A DNA stretch of 64,000 bases from Desulfonatronum thiosulfatophilum (GCF_900104215.1 NZ_FMXO01000012.1:62001-126000); one strand, 5' to 3'. Counted from the first letter of the stretch, positions 45,054 through 54,176 are shown. Notes: generated from the letters alone by a model not told the origin. Made by a program: numbers and translations.

Positions 45054-45841
45054 CCGGGACCGCACGATCCATCTGGAAAGGAGTGATCCGCTTCGGCGGG
45101 ATTTCCGTGCCGGTGAAGCTGTTTTCCGCTGTGCAGGACAACAGGGTTCATTTTCGGCTGCTGCACGAGCCGGATCTCACCCCGGTGGAACAGCGCATGG
45201 TCGATCCACGAACAGGAAAGACGGTTCCCACGGAAGAAATCCGTCGCGGCCTGGAGGTGGAGACCGGGGAAATCGTCATGGTCACGCCGGAAGAACTGGA
45301 AGAGCTGGTTCCCGATGCGTCCAGGGACATTGAGGTCACCCGGTACGTCCCGCGTGGCAGGATCAACTCCCAGTGGTATGACCGGCCTTATTATCTCGGC
45401 CCGGACGGCGGAGGCGAAGACTATCACGCTCTGGCCGCGGCGTTGGCCGGAGAACATCGGGAGGGAATTGTCCACTGGACGATGCGCAAGAAGCGATATG
45501 TCGGCTCTCTTCATGGAGAAGACGGCCGACTGAAGCTGGTCACCCTGCGCTTTGCCGATGAGGTGGTCGATGCCGAGGCAATCCCCAGACCCGAAGGGCG
45601 TGCCTTTGAACCTCTGGAGTTGCGGATGGCCGAGCAACTGATCAATGCCCTGGCCGGAGATTTCAATCCGGCCGAATACCATGATGAATACCGGCAACGG
45701 GTCCTGGAATTGATCCAGGTGAAGGCAGCGGGAAACGTGTTCAAGTTTGAAAAACCGAAACAACGTCGCCCCAAAATAGCATCGCTCGCCGATACTCTGG
45801 AGCAGAGCCTGAGTCAGGTGGAGAAACGAAAAAGTGCCTGA
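45050..45841 (+). CDS. ku: Non-homologous end-joining DNA-binding protein Ku, first copy
   Basis: 263 residues. The Ku core begins at SIWKGVIRFGGISVPVKLF and contains FRLLHEPD, RYVPRGRINSQWYDRPYYLGP and the conserved DFNPAEYHDEYRQRV near the end of the core. Ku forms a ring on DNA ends and recruits LigD. It starts at ATG 45050, overlapping the stop of the Cys-rich gene. It lacks the short CxxC-type insertion and ends soon after the core, with a basic tail. Confidence 0.94.
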   Translation: MTGTARSIWKGVIRFGGISVPVKLFSAVQDNRVHFRLLHEPDLTPVEQRMVDPRTGKTVPTEEIRRGLEVETGEIVMVTPEELEELVPDASRDIEVTRYVPRGRINSQWYDRPYYLGPDGGGEDYHALAAALAGEHREGIVHWTMRKKRYVGSLHGEDGRLKLVTLRFADEVVDAEAIPRPEGRAFEPLELRMAEQLINALAGDFNPAEYHDEYRQRVLELIQVKAAGNVFKFEKPKQRRPKIASLADTLEQSLSQVEKRKSA

Positions 45842-46811
45842 GCCCAACGACAGTGAGATCCGCCGTCGGTCCATCTGGTACGGAACCGTCGCCTTCGGGC
45901 TGGTCAGCATCCCGGTCGCTCTGCTCCCGGCCCGGCGGTCGCAGCGTGTTCGGTTGCGCATGCTGGCGCCGGACGGAGTCCCGCTGGCCCGGCAATATTA
46001 TTGCCCGAAGGAGGAGCGGCTGATCGAACAGGAAGAAATCGTCCGCGGTTATGAAGTGGAGGAAGGCAGGTTCGTTACGGTTACGGACGATGAACTGGAA
46101 TCCCTGCAGCCGCAAAAAAGCCGGGAGATCGATCTCCGCCGATTTGTGCCGGTGGAGCAGATCGATCCGCAGTATCTGGAGCGGCCATACTTCCTGACGC
46201 CCATGGGCGATTCCCGAAAGGCGTACCGGCTGCTGACCGAGACCATGGAAAAAACCGGCAGGGCCGGGATTGCCACCTTTGTAATGCGCTCCCGGGAGTA
46301 TCTGGTGGCCATCCTGGCCAAAAACGGCATCCTGATGGCGGAAACGCTGCGTTTTGCCGATGAGATCAGGCCGGCGCACGTTGCCGGCAGCGTGGACGTG
46401 CACAAGGAGATTCCCGAAAACCGGATCGAAACCATGATCTCCGAAATTCGGAGCGCTTCCGCCGACGACCTGGATCAGGACGAACTGAAGGACGAATATG
46501 CCGAGCAGCTTGTCGCCCTTGCCGAAGGAAAGCGTGCGGCAGGCCGGGATCTTGTTGCGCCCATGGAGAGGGAAACGGATCCCGATAATGACGGAGGTGA
46601 TGACGGAAAGGTCATCGACCTGATGCAGTTTTTGAAGCGCAGCGTTGAGATGGAGCGAGAAAAGGAGCCGGTCCGAAAAACGCGGGACGTGGACTCACTT
46701 GAAGAGCTGAACAAGTCCGAACTGTACGCCAGAGCCAAGGAACTCGGGATTTCCGGAAGAAGCTCCATGAGCCGCGGGGAGCTTTTGGAAGCGGTCCGCG
46801 GCGTTGATTGA
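45834..46811 (+). CDS. ku: Non-homologous end-joining protein Ku, second copy with Rho_N/SAP-like tail
   Basis: 325 residues. The Ku core starts at SIWYGTVAFGLVSIPVALL and has YYCPKEERLIEQEEIVRGYE, RFVPVEQIDPQYLERPYFL and DELKDEYAEQL. After an acidic linker, the C-terminal segment ELNKSELYARAKELGISGRS is a Rho_N/SAP-like DNA-binding motif. The GTG start overlaps the first Ku gene by 8 bases. The two Ku proteins are clearly diverged and may form homo- or heterodimers. Tandem Ku pairs are known in some bacteria. Confidence 0.94.
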   Translation: MPEPNDSEIRRRSIWYGTVAFGLVSIPVALLPARRSQRVRLRMLAPDGVPLARQYYCPKEERLIEQEEIVRGYEVEEGRFVTVTDDELESLQPQKSREIDLRRFVPVEQIDPQYLERPYFLTPMGDSRKAYRLLTETMEKTGRAGIATFVMRSREYLVAILAKNGILMAETLRFADEIRPAHVAGSVDVHKEIPENRIETMISEIRSASADDLDQDELKDEYAEQLVALAEGKRAAGRDLVAPMERETDPDNDGGDDGKVIDLMQFLKRSVEMEREKEPVRKTRDVDSLEELNKSELYARAKELGISGRSSMSRGELLEAVRGVD

Positions 46812-46812
46812 T

Positions 46813-46858
46813 CCTCCCGGACGATCGAACGAATGCGAGAGTCGTCACGTCCGGGAGG
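46813..46858. terminator. Hairpin between ku2 and katE, possible bidirectional terminator
   Basis: CCTCCCGGACG and CGTCCGGGAGG form a perfect 11-bp stem with a 24-base loop right after the second Ku stop. It lacks a T-tract. It sits between convergent genes. Confidence 0.5.
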
Positions 46859-46898
46859 TGGGTTTACGTAACTGCTCAACAACTTGTGGCAAGCATGG

Positions 46899-46979
46899 CC
46901 TGGATGCCCGCCTTCGCGGGCATGACTTGTTTGCAATGCCGTCTCCAGGTCAGTCATTCCCGCGAAGGCGGGAATCCAG
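46899..46979. repeat. REP-like inverted pair
   Basis: The left unit reads CTGGATGCCCGCCTTCGCGG then GCATGAC. The right unit reads GTCATTCCCGCGAAGGCGGG then AATCCAG. Each unit has an internal GCCCGC-TTCG-type stem and the two are inverted around about 25 bases, the classical REP doublet layout. A diverged doublet lies at 60403-60482. Confidence 0.8.
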
Positions 46980-47060
46980 TTGCAAGGTAGCTCGCAGGCT
47001 GTGTCCGACCTTTTTGAGCAGTTGCGGGTTCACCATAGGAACGTTGATTGTGCACGATGA

Positions 47061-49208
47061 TCAGGCCGGTACCTTGTCCTTTTCCGGCCTGTCCCAATGG
47101 CGATGGGCGGCAATGGCTTTGATGAATTCCTCGTTGAAGCTGGACAGGCTCGATGCGTTGCGCACGGTAACCACGCCCTTTTCATTCATCAGTTCTTCGG
47201 GCGGTGAATCCGAGAGAGAGCCCTTCTTGAAGATGTCCGACTCCATGAGCAGGTCCAGGCCCTCGCCGGTTGCGCCGATGGGCTTGCAGTGCCTGTAGGC
47301 TTCATTAATGAAACCGATTGCATCGCCCTGCATTTTCAGGGTTTCGATGCTCTTTGCGCCTCCTGGGACGAAAATCGCGTCGAACATCACCGAGGCTGAA
47401 GTTTCGTAGTTTTTCACCGCCACCACCTCGTTGCCGTCGGAACTTTTGATCATCCCCATGTTTTTGGAGATGATCTTGCAGCGGGCGCCTTTACCTTCCA
47501 GAGCTTCCATGACCTGGGACAGCTGCTTATGGTTGTAACCCTCGGCCACCAATACGGCTATTTTGCGGCTCTTGATGGTGTCTTTCACGGTGCCGGCCAT
47601 GCTTACGGCCGGGGAGCTTTTGGTCACGCCGGTGCCGCCTTTCGTGGCCGGCGCGGCGACGCCGATGCCTTCTGCCGCCAGGGTCGCCAGATCGCCGTCC
47701 ACTTTGTTCAACAAGTCGATCATCCGTTCCCGGACTTCCTTGGATTCAACCTTGCCCAGTTCGAAATGGAAGGCCTTGATGAGGTGCTTTTTTTCCGCAT
47801 CCGACTGGCTGTTCCAGAACATGGTGGCCTGACTGAAAAAATCCCGAAAGCTTTCGCTGCGGTTGCGGATTTTCCGGCCCTCGACCTTTTCCATGTGATG
47901 AACATATCCGCCCTCTTCTCGCGTGGCGGGCTTGGGGTGACCGCCCCCCAGGGAGTTGGGGAAATAGTTGACGCGGCCTTTGTTGATGGTCATGCGGTGA
48001 TAGGCCTCACGCTGGTTGTTATGTACCGGAGCGAGGGGCTGGTTGATGGGGATCTCGGTGAAGTTCGGCCCGCCCAGGCGAATGATCTGGGTGTCGAGAT
48101 AGGAAAACAGGCGGCCCTGGAGCAATGGATCATTGGAGAAATCAATTCCCGGAACCACGTTGCCCGGATGAAAGGCCACCTGCTCGGTTTCGGCAAAGAA
48201 GTTGTCCGGGTTGCGGTTGAGGACCATCTTGCCGATAATTTTCACCGGAACGTCTTCCTCGGGCCAGATCTTGGTCGGATCAAGGACGTCGAAGTCAAAC
48301 TTGAATTCATCCTCTTCAGGTATCAACTGCACGCCGAATTCGTATTCCGGGTAATCACCCATTTCAATGGCTTCCCAGAGGTCGCGGCGCAGGAAGTCGG
48401 CATCCTTTCCGCCGAGTTTCTGGGCCTCGTCCCAGACCAGCGAGTGTACGCCAAGCAACGATTTCCAGTGGAATTTTACGAAATGGGCTTTGCCTTCCTT
48501 GTTGATGAAGCGGTAGGTGTTGACGCCGAATCCGTCCATCATGCGGTAGCTTCTGGCGATTCCCCGGTCGGAAAGCAGCCAGAGGATCATATGCGCTGAT
48601 TCGGGCATCAGGGAGATGAAATCCCAGAAATTGTCGTGCGCCGCCGAAGCCTGGGGCATCTCATGGTGCGGCTCGGGCTTGATGGAATGGACCAGGTCCG
48701 GGAACTTGATGGCATCCTGGATAAAAAAGATCGGAATGTTGTTGCCCACCAGATCGTAATTGCCTTCCTCGGTGTAGAACTTGGTGGCGAAGCCGCGCAC
48801 GTCCCGCACCGTGTCCGCCGAACCCTTGCTGCCCACGACCTGGGAAAACCTGACGAAAACCGGCGTCTTCACCGCCGGATCCTGGAGAAACCTGGCCATG
48901 GTCACGTCGGCCTGGGACTCGTAGACCTGGAAGTAGCCGTGCGCTCCGGAACCGCGGGCATGAACCACCCGTTCCGGAATGGGTTCATGGTCGAAATGGG
49001 TCATTTTCTCCCGAAAATGAAAATCCTCCATCAACGTCGGGCCGCGGTCTCCGGCCTTCAGCGAGTCGTCGGTATGGCTGACCCGCACCCCCTGGTCCGT
49101 GGTCAGATACTGCCCGTCCGAATCCTCCCGGTACTTTTCCAGCTGTTCGTTTTTGCTGTTCTCATCGATCTTGACCTGATCAGGCTGTTTTTTTTGATGC
49201 TCGTTCAT
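47061..49208 (-). CDS. katE: Large-subunit monofunctional catalase (HPII type)
   Basis: 715 residues from ATG 49208, preceded by GAGGAGGC. Catalytic His is in [12 protein letters not shown], Asn in [14 protein letters not shown] and the heme-ligand Tyr in [14 protein letters not shown]. After the catalase core (to about residue 540), a C-terminal flavodoxin/DJ-1-like domain (about 570-710, with [10 protein letters not shown] and [11 protein letters not shown]) marks the large-subunit clade. It decomposes hydrogen peroxide in the cytoplasm. It is convergent with the Ku operon, which suits an oxidative-damage island. Confidence 0.95.
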   Translation of the reverse strand: MNEHQKKQPDQVKIDENSKNEQLEKYREDSDGQYLTTDQGVRVSHTDDSLKAGDRGPTLMEDFHFREKMTHFDHEPIPERVVHARGSGAHGYFQVYESQADVTMARFLQDPAVKTPVFVRFSQVVGSKGSADTVRDVRGFATKFYTEEGNYDLVGNNIPIFFIQDAIKFPDLVHSIKPEPHHEMPQASAAHDNFWDFISLMPESAHMILWLLSDRGIARSYRMMDGFGVNTYRFINKEGKAHFVKFHWKSLLGVHSLVWDEAQKLGGKDADFLRRDLWEAIEMGDYPEYEFGVQLIPEEDEFKFDFDVLDPTKIWPEEDVPVKIIGKMVLNRNPDNFFAETEQVAFHPGNVVPGIDFSNDPLLQGRLFSYLDTQIIRLGGPNFTEIPINQPLAPVHNNQREAYHRMTINKGRVNYFPNSLGGGHPKPATREEGGYVHHMEKVEGRKIRNRSESFRDFFSQATMFWNSQSDAEKKHLIKAFHFELGKVESKEVRERMIDLLNKVDGDLATLAAEGIGVAAPATKGGTGVTKSSPAVSMAGTVKDTIKSRKIAVLVAEGYNHKQLSQVMEALEGKGARCKIISKNMGMIKSSDGNEVVAVKNYETSASVMFDAIFVPGGAKSIETLKMQGDAIGFINEAYRHCKPIGATGEGLDLLMESDIFKKGSLSDSPPEELMNEKGVVTVRNASSLSSFNEEFIKAIAAHRHWDRPEKDKVPA

Positions 49209-49597
49209 GTCTGCCTCCTCGAGTACATTTTGAAGATGGATCTGAAACCGGATCAACCCGGTGATGATTGGCTCAGTTTTACATATGCGGTTGTCATTTC
49301 TATGGGTTAACCTGCGAAGAGGAGGCGGTATAAAGATGTATTTGCCAGTAGAATAGGAATGATTGAACAATAATAAAATGAGTTAAATAACCACCGTAAC
49401 CAGCGAAGTGAATATTTTCGATACGGTTCGCCTACTTGATCATCAAGGTTGAAATACAAGAAATTCCGGTTTCTTCTTAGGTAGATACTGTATGCCGGCG
49501 ACAGCTTAACTTGTTTATGATTGTTAGGCAGGTATAGTCTGGAAATATAAATCCTCAAACGCTTGCACAGGTGGAGCATCCCTTGAAATCCGATTTG
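49209..49597. other. Divergent promoter region between katE and the LapG-like gene
   Basis: About 390 bases with no supported gene. It is AT-rich (around 49330-49520) and should hold the promoters of both genes. A possible hairpin, CGATACGGTTCGCC with the preceding GGTGGTTATTT-type bases, was not convincing. Confidence 0.45.
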
Positions 49598-50263
49598 ATG
49601 ATCCGGCATTATTACCGTGCTTGGTTGTTGACGGCCCTGATCGTTACAATGGTTTTCGCCAGCGTTTCCGCCGGCGAGGATTTCAGGATCAACCGGGATT
49701 ATTTGGAACAAGCCGAAATCAAATACGGCGAGGGAGCGGTGCTCCGCCTGCTGGAATGGGAGGAAATGATCCGTACGACGGACAGAAATAAGACGGACTT
49801 GAAGAAACTTGAAAAGGTCAACCAGTTCTTCAACACGCGAATCATGTATGCCACCGACATAGAAATCTGGGGCGTAGAGGATTATTGGGCTACACCATTT
49901 GAGTTTCTGAGCAGAAACGCTGGCGATTGCGAGGACTTTGCCATTGCAAAATATTTTACCCTGAAGGCCATCGGCGTGAAGGAGGAAAGACTGAACATTC
50001 TCTACGTCAAAGCCCTTCAGTATGGGATCGCACACATGGTGTTGGCGTATTACGAAACACCCGAAGCTGAACCGCTGATTCTCGACAACTACATGGACAG
50101 TATTCTTTTGGCGTCGAAAAGAAGGGATATCTTGCCAGTGTTCGGTTTCAACGCAAGCGGGCTCTGGTCATCCCGGCAGAGAGCGCAGGGCAACCTTTCC
50201 GGGCGTAGCGACCGGCTGAGACCGTGGCAGGATCTGCAGGCCAAAATGCATAAGGACTGGTAA
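49598..50263 (+). CDS. LapG-like periplasmic cysteine protease (transglutaminase-like)
   Basis: 221 residues from ATG 49598, which begins a signal peptide (about 1-25, ending ASVSAGE). A TTG at 49583 and a GTG at 49571 are alternative starts. The triad is visible: Cys in AGDCEDFAIAKYF, His in IAHMVLAYY and Asp in LILDNYMDS. In Pseudomonas, LapG cuts the LapA adhesin unless LapD with c-di-GMP sequesters it. Neither LapD nor an RTX adhesin is in this window. It is 7 bases upstream of the Mrp operon, which may be co-transcribed. Confidence 0.85.
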   Translation: MIRHYYRAWLLTALIVTMVFASVSAGEDFRINRDYLEQAEIKYGEGAVLRLLEWEEMIRTTDRNKTDLKKLEKVNQFFNTRIMYATDIEIWGVEDYWATPFEFLSRNAGDCEDFAIAKYFTLKAIGVKEERLNILYVKALQYGIAHMVLAYYETPEAEPLILDNYMDSILLASKRRDILPVFGFNASGLWSSRQRAQGNLSGRSDRLRPWQDLQAKMHKDW

Positions 50264-50269
50264 TCTGTT

Positions 50270-50545
50270 ATGACCGCGTATTACCTCTGGCTGGCGCTGG
50301 TTCTGCTGGTGACCATGCTGGCGGGGCTGGTCCGGGTGATTATCGGGCCGAAGCCCGCGGACAGGATTCTGGGAGCACAGCTCTTCGGAACAACCGGAGT
50401 GGCCGTGCTGCTCCTGATGGGTGCGGCCAGCGACAGCGACTCGCTGCGCAATGTGGCCCTGGCCTTTGTCCTTCTTGCGCTACTGGCCTTGATCGCCTTC
50501 GTCGAACGCATTCCTCCGGAAGCGGACACGGAGGAGAAGTCGTGA
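50270..50545 (+). CDS. mrpF: Mrp-type Na+/H+ antiporter subunit F
   Basis: 91 residues with three membrane helices and the MrpF/MnhF core RVIIGPKPADRILGAQLFGT. It is the first gene of a six-gene operon. Its stop overlaps the next start. MrpF is a small scaffold subunit needed for complex assembly. Confidence 0.9.
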   Translation: MTAYYLWLALVLLVTMLAGLVRVIIGPKPADRILGAQLFGTTGVAVLLLMGAASDSDSLRNVALAFVLLALLALIAFVERIPPEADTEEKS

Positions 50546-50844
50546 TGGACACGGTGTTTAATGTCATCGCAATCATGCTTTCATTTGCCGGAGCGGCGTT
50601 TTTTATTGCGGGAACGATTGGATTGCTCCGTTTCCCGGACACCTATATGCGCCTGCATGCGATAACCAAGGCGGACAACCTCGGTCTTGGCTTGATCGTC
50701 CTCGCCCTGGCCATCCGAAGCGAATCCATATTCATTGCCGCAAAGCTGATGCTGATCTGGCTGCTGGCCATGCTCGTGGGCAGCAATGCCTGTTACATGA
50801 TCGGTCGCTGGGCTCTGCGCCATGAAAAGGAGCAGGAAGAGTGA
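50545..50844 (+). CDS. mrpG: Mrp-type antiporter subunit G
   Basis: 99 residues with three helices and the MnhG/MrpG motif GTIGLLRFPDTYMRLHAITKADN. The ATG at 50545 overlaps the mrpF stop by one base; the adjacent GTG at 50542 is an alternative, and GAGGAGA sits at the right distance. Its stop overlaps the next GTG start by 3 bases. Confidence 0.9.
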   Translation: MDTVFNVIAIMLSFAGAAFFIAGTIGLLRFPDTYMRLHAITKADNLGLGLIVLALAIRSESIFIAAKLMLIWLLAMLVGSNACYMIGRWALRHEKEQEE

Positions 50845-51845
50845 CCCTTGCGGCATTGGCCATAGATCTGACTTTAGCCGGATCTTTGCTGCTGATGGCG
50901 GTGATCCTGCTGACCCGGGACAATTTTTTGCAGTCCTCCGTACTCTTCATTGCCTTCGGGCTCTTCACCGCACTGACATGGGTCCGGCTGGGAGCGCCGG
51001 ACATCGCCCTGGCCGAAGCGGCCATCGGCGCCGGGGTGACGGGAGTTTTGCTGATGGACGCCATTCGGCACATGGAGTGGGAAAAAAACACGTTCAGCAG
51101 AAAGTGGCTGCGTTCCCGCCGGAGCGGGGAAGCCCCGAGCCTCTGGATGAAGGTCGGTTTTTCCGGAGTCACGATGTTCATCGGCGTGCTGTTGGTCGGT
51201 GCTGTGGGGCAGATGGGCGATCAGCGCCCAGGGCTGGCCGGTGAGGCGGCACAGCGGATGCAGGATTTGGAAAATCCGGTTACGGCCGTGCTGCTGGTTT
51301 TTCGCGGTCTGGATACGTGGCTGGAACTGGGAATTCTTCTGCTGGCCGTGCTGGGAATGCTCACGGTCCGGGAGCGGCATGGCCTGCAGGCCATCTTGCT
51401 GGCGCCGCCCCGTGATCCGATTCTGGAGGGGGGTGTCCAGCTTCTGGCACCGTTGGCCATACTGACCGCGGCCTACTTCCTGTGGCTGGGAACATTCTCC
51501 GCCGGGGGAGCCTTTCAGTCCGGCGTGGTGCTGGGAGCCACGGGCATGCTGCTCTGGCTCAGCGGCCACTCGTCGATCAATGCCTTTCCGCAATGGTTGT
51601 GGAAGCTGCTGATGCTGCTTGGATTTTCCGTATTCTGCCTAGCGGCCGCGATCACGCTGTTTGTTTCGGATTGGATGCTGCAGTTCCCCGCATACTTCAG
51701 GCACTACTTCATCGTGATTATTGAGGCGGCCGCAGCCGTTTCCATCGGCGCATGCCTTGCCGGGTTGTTCGTCGGCCAGCATCCGGGGTGGGACGCGTTC
51801 AACCGGGATTCGAAGGGCGGGGAACAACCGGAGCAATCCCGGTGA
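50841..51845 (+). CDS. mrpB: Fused Mrp subunit: MbhD/DUF4040, MbhE-like and MrpB domains
   Basis: 334 residues. The N-terminal about 85 residues match the DUF4040/MbhD helices (ALTWVRLGAPDIALAEAAIG). A single-helix MbhE-like segment lies at about 110-160. The C-terminal MnhB domain has FSAGGAFQSGVVLGATGMLLW. In typical Mrp operons these MbhD/E parts form the C-terminal part of MrpA. Here they are fused to MrpB, with no NuoL-like MrpA N-terminus. Starts at GTG overlapping mrpG. Confidence 0.85.
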   Translation: MTLAALAIDLTLAGSLLLMAVILLTRDNFLQSSVLFIAFGLFTALTWVRLGAPDIALAEAAIGAGVTGVLLMDAIRHMEWEKNTFSRKWLRSRRSGEAPSLWMKVGFSGVTMFIGVLLVGAVGQMGDQRPGLAGEAAQRMQDLENPVTAVLLVFRGLDTWLELGILLLAVLGMLTVRERHGLQAILLAPPRDPILEGGVQLLAPLAILTAAYFLWLGTFSAGGAFQSGVVLGATGMLLWLSGHSSINAFPQWLWKLLMLLGFSVFCLAAAITLFVSDWMLQFPAYFRHYFIVIIEAAAAVSIGACLAGLFVGQHPGWDAFNRDSKGGEQPEQSR

Positions 51846-52183
51846 GCGTCGTGGCGCAGCATGAGATCTATGCCGTAGCGGCCATGCTGCTTTTTGTTTT
51901 CGGCCTGGCGGCCCTGCTGGCCGCGGCACACCTGTTGCGGCAGATCATTGCCGTGAACGTCATGTCCTCCGGGGTTTTTCTGCTGCTGATCAGCATTTCC
52001 CGTCGGGATGCACAGGAGTTTGCCGATCCCGTACCGCAGGCCATGGTGCTGACGGGGATCGTCGTTGCCGTGAGTATCAGTGCGTTTGCCATGGTCCTGG
52101 CCCGGCGCATCTACCGCGAAACCGGGGCCAGCGAACTTTCCAAGGCGGAGCAAGAGACGCAACCCGGAGAGGAGAGGCAATGA
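51842..52183 (+). CDS. mrpC: Mrp-type antiporter subunit C (NuoK-like)
   Basis: 113 residues from GTG 51842, overlapping the previous stop (GTGA). Three helices with the NuoK-type segment LRQIIAVNVMSSGVFLLLIS and DPVPQAMVLTGIVVAVS, the classic MrpC motif. It overlaps mrpD by 4 bases. Confidence 0.9.
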   Translation: MSVVAQHEIYAVAAMLLFVFGLAALLAAAHLLRQIIAVNVMSSGVFLLLISISRRDAQEFADPVPQAMVLTGIVVAVSISAFAMVLARRIYRETGASELSKAEQETQPGEERQ

Positions 52184-53613
52184 ATACGGCAATGGTCGCC
52201 GTATTTATGATTCCATTCTCCGGTGCCGCCCTGGCCTTTGTGGCGGGACGCCGGGCGCAGGTCTTGGGTCTGATCACCGCTCTGGCTACGACCATTGCGG
52301 TGGTCGTGCTGACGATCCATGTCCTCGAGGACGGAGCGCAAATATATCTGTTGGGAGGCTGGTCCACGCCGTTGGGGATCAACCTGAACTGCGACGGGTT
52401 GGCTTTGCTGATGCTGTCGCTGACCGCCGCGGTCAGCCTGCCGACCAGCATCTATGCGGCATTGTATTTCGCCAATACGCCCAACTCGCCGCATGAAGCG
52501 GCATTTTTCTGGCCGCTGTGGTTGTTTCTCTGGGGGGGATTGAACTGTCTTTTCTTGTCCGGAGACATCTTCAACGTCTATCTTCTCCTGGAACTGACCC
52601 TTCTTGCCTCGGTGGCCCTGGCGGCGCTCAAGAGTACTCATGAAGCCCTTATTGCTTCCTACAGGTATCTCATCGCGGCCACGGCCGCGGCACTGTTTTA
52701 TCTGCTGGGCGTGACCCTGCTCTATTCCGAACATAGCACCCTCGACTTCATTGGTCTGGCCGCCGCGGAGCCGGATGGGTATCTGGGCATGCTCGCACTG
52801 GCCCTGCTGATCGGCGGGTTGTCCTTGAAAAGCGCCTTGTTTCCGCTCCATTTCTGGCTGCCGCCGGCGCACTCCACAGCTCCGACCCCGGTCAGCGCGG
52901 TGTTGTCGGCCCTGGTGGTCAAGGCCGGATTCTACGTTATTCTGCGTATCTGGTTCGAGATCTACCAGCTAAGCATTCCGGACATGGGCAGCCAGCTCAT
53001 GGCGCTGCTCGGTTCCGTGGCCGTGGTCTGGGGGTCATGGCAGGCGTTGCGCCAGAAGCGCCTGAAAATGCTCATTGCCTATTCCACCGTCGCCCAGATG
53101 GGATACCTCTTTCTGGTCTTTCCCATGGCCGCGGGAGCTGGCGAGGAGTCCATATCCGTCGCGGTATATCAGGTGATTTCCCACGGGCTGTCCAAGGCCG
53201 CCATGTTTCTCGCGGCCGGTGTACTGATGCAATCCATGGATTCCGATCTGCTGCGGGACCATCGCGGCGCGGCGCGGTCCGTGCCTTTTGCCGTGGCGGC
53301 GTTGGTCATCTCCGGCGCTGGCCTGGCCGGAATTGCCCCTGGGGGAGGAGCCAAAGGAAAAATGATCTCCATGGCTCTGGAACATGGACAGTGGTGGTGG
53401 GCTGCCGTCATCGGCGCGGGGATGCTTCTTGCCGCGGCCTACACTTTCGTTGCCGTGAGGAACGCCTTTGGCGGCACAGGACGAAAGCGCCGCGGTAGCA
53501 GCGGCCTGTGGTACATGGGAGCGACGGCTTTGGTCATGGCGCTGGCGGGCATGGCGGCTTCCTTTGTTTCCGGTGAGATCCAAGGCGTCCTCGCAATCCG
53601 GGTGGGAGGGTGA
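52180..53613 (+). CDS. mrpD: Mrp-type antiporter subunit D (NuoL/M/N-like)
   Basis: 477 residues with about 14 helices. The proton-path Glu is in NVYLLLELTLLASVAL, and the paired Lys is in GLSLKSALFPLHFWLPPAHS, followed by SALVVKAGFYVI. This is the sole antiporter-like large subunit in the operon. It starts at ATG 52180 overlapping mrpC. It should carry the ion exchange with protons. Confidence 0.93.
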   Translation: MNTAMVAVFMIPFSGAALAFVAGRRAQVLGLITALATTIAVVVLTIHVLEDGAQIYLLGGWSTPLGINLNCDGLALLMLSLTAAVSLPTSIYAALYFANTPNSPHEAAFFWPLWLFLWGGLNCLFLSGDIFNVYLLLELTLLASVALAALKSTHEALIASYRYLIAATAAALFYLLGVTLLYSEHSTLDFIGLAAAEPDGYLGMLALALLIGGLSLKSALFPLHFWLPPAHSTAPTPVSAVLSALVVKAGFYVILRIWFEIYQLSIPDMGSQLMALLGSVAVVWGSWQALRQKRLKMLIAYSTVAQMGYLFLVFPMAAGAGEESISVAVYQVISHGLSKAAMFLAAGVLMQSMDSDLLRDHRGAARSVPFAVAALVISGAGLAGIAPGGGAKGKMISMALEHGQWWWAAVIGAGMLLAAAYTFVAVRNAFGGTGRKRRGSSGLWYMGATALVMALAGMAASFVSGEIQGVLAIRVGG

Positions 53614-53614
53614 G

Positions 53615-54085
53615 ATGATCGCGTTTTTCAAGCGCTTCGTTCTCTTCCTCATTCTTTGGGTCATCTTGAATGAAGGGATCTTCCGCTATCCGCTTCTGGC
53701 CGGGGCCGGAATCGGCGCGGCGACGATCTTCAGTTTTCATCTCTGGCCAGAGCGCCTTATCCATCTGAATTGGCGGTTCCTGCCCGGGCTGGTCTTCTAT
53801 TTTATCCGCTCCTCCCTGAAAGGGGGATTGGACATTGCCTACAGGGCCGTTTCCCCGTCCATGCCTCTGCAGCCGGACTTGATCCGGATTGAGAGCAGAC
53901 TTGAAAATGAAGCGGGAGTGGTCCTGCTGGCCTGGATGATCAGCCTGATGCCCGGCACCGCAAGCATCAACCTGGAAAGACGGGTCCATCTGACCATCCA
54001 CGTGGTGGACTCCCGAATGTACGGAGAGGAAGATCTACGGATCCTGGAAGGCAGGATCGCAAGGCTCGTTGCGCCAGGCAAATAG
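53615..54085 (+). CDS. mrpE: Mrp-type antiporter subunit E
   Basis: 156 residues from ATG 53615, one base after the mrpD stop. Two N-terminal helices and the MnhE core (AWMISLMPGTASINLERRVHL) are seen. It ends the operon in the order F-G-(D/E-B)-C-D-E. It is followed by the copy-2 dispersed repeat. Confidence 0.9.
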   Translation: MIAFFKRFVLFLILWVILNEGIFRYPLLAGAGIGAATIFSFHLWPERLIHLNWRFLPGLVFYFIRSSLKGGLDIAYRAVSPSMPLQPDLIRIESRLENEAGVVLLAWMISLMPGTASINLERRVHLTIHVVDSRMYGEEDLRILEGRIARLVAPGK

Positions 54086-54127
54086 AGGATGCCATCCGGA
54101 ATGGTTCAGAACCTGTTGATACATGAA

Positions 54128-54157
54128 GAATTGAACCGCCCGCTTCGCTTAAGGCGC
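54128..54157 (+). repeat. Dispersed 30-base extragenic repeat, copy 2
   Basis: GAATTGAACCGCCCGCTTCG followed by CTTAAGGCGC. It matches the copy at 39076-39105 at 28 of 30 bases. It lies 43 bases after mrpE and just before the end of the convergent regulator gene. Confidence 0.65.
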
Positions 54158-54176
54158 GGGGTACGCCAAGAAGAGA

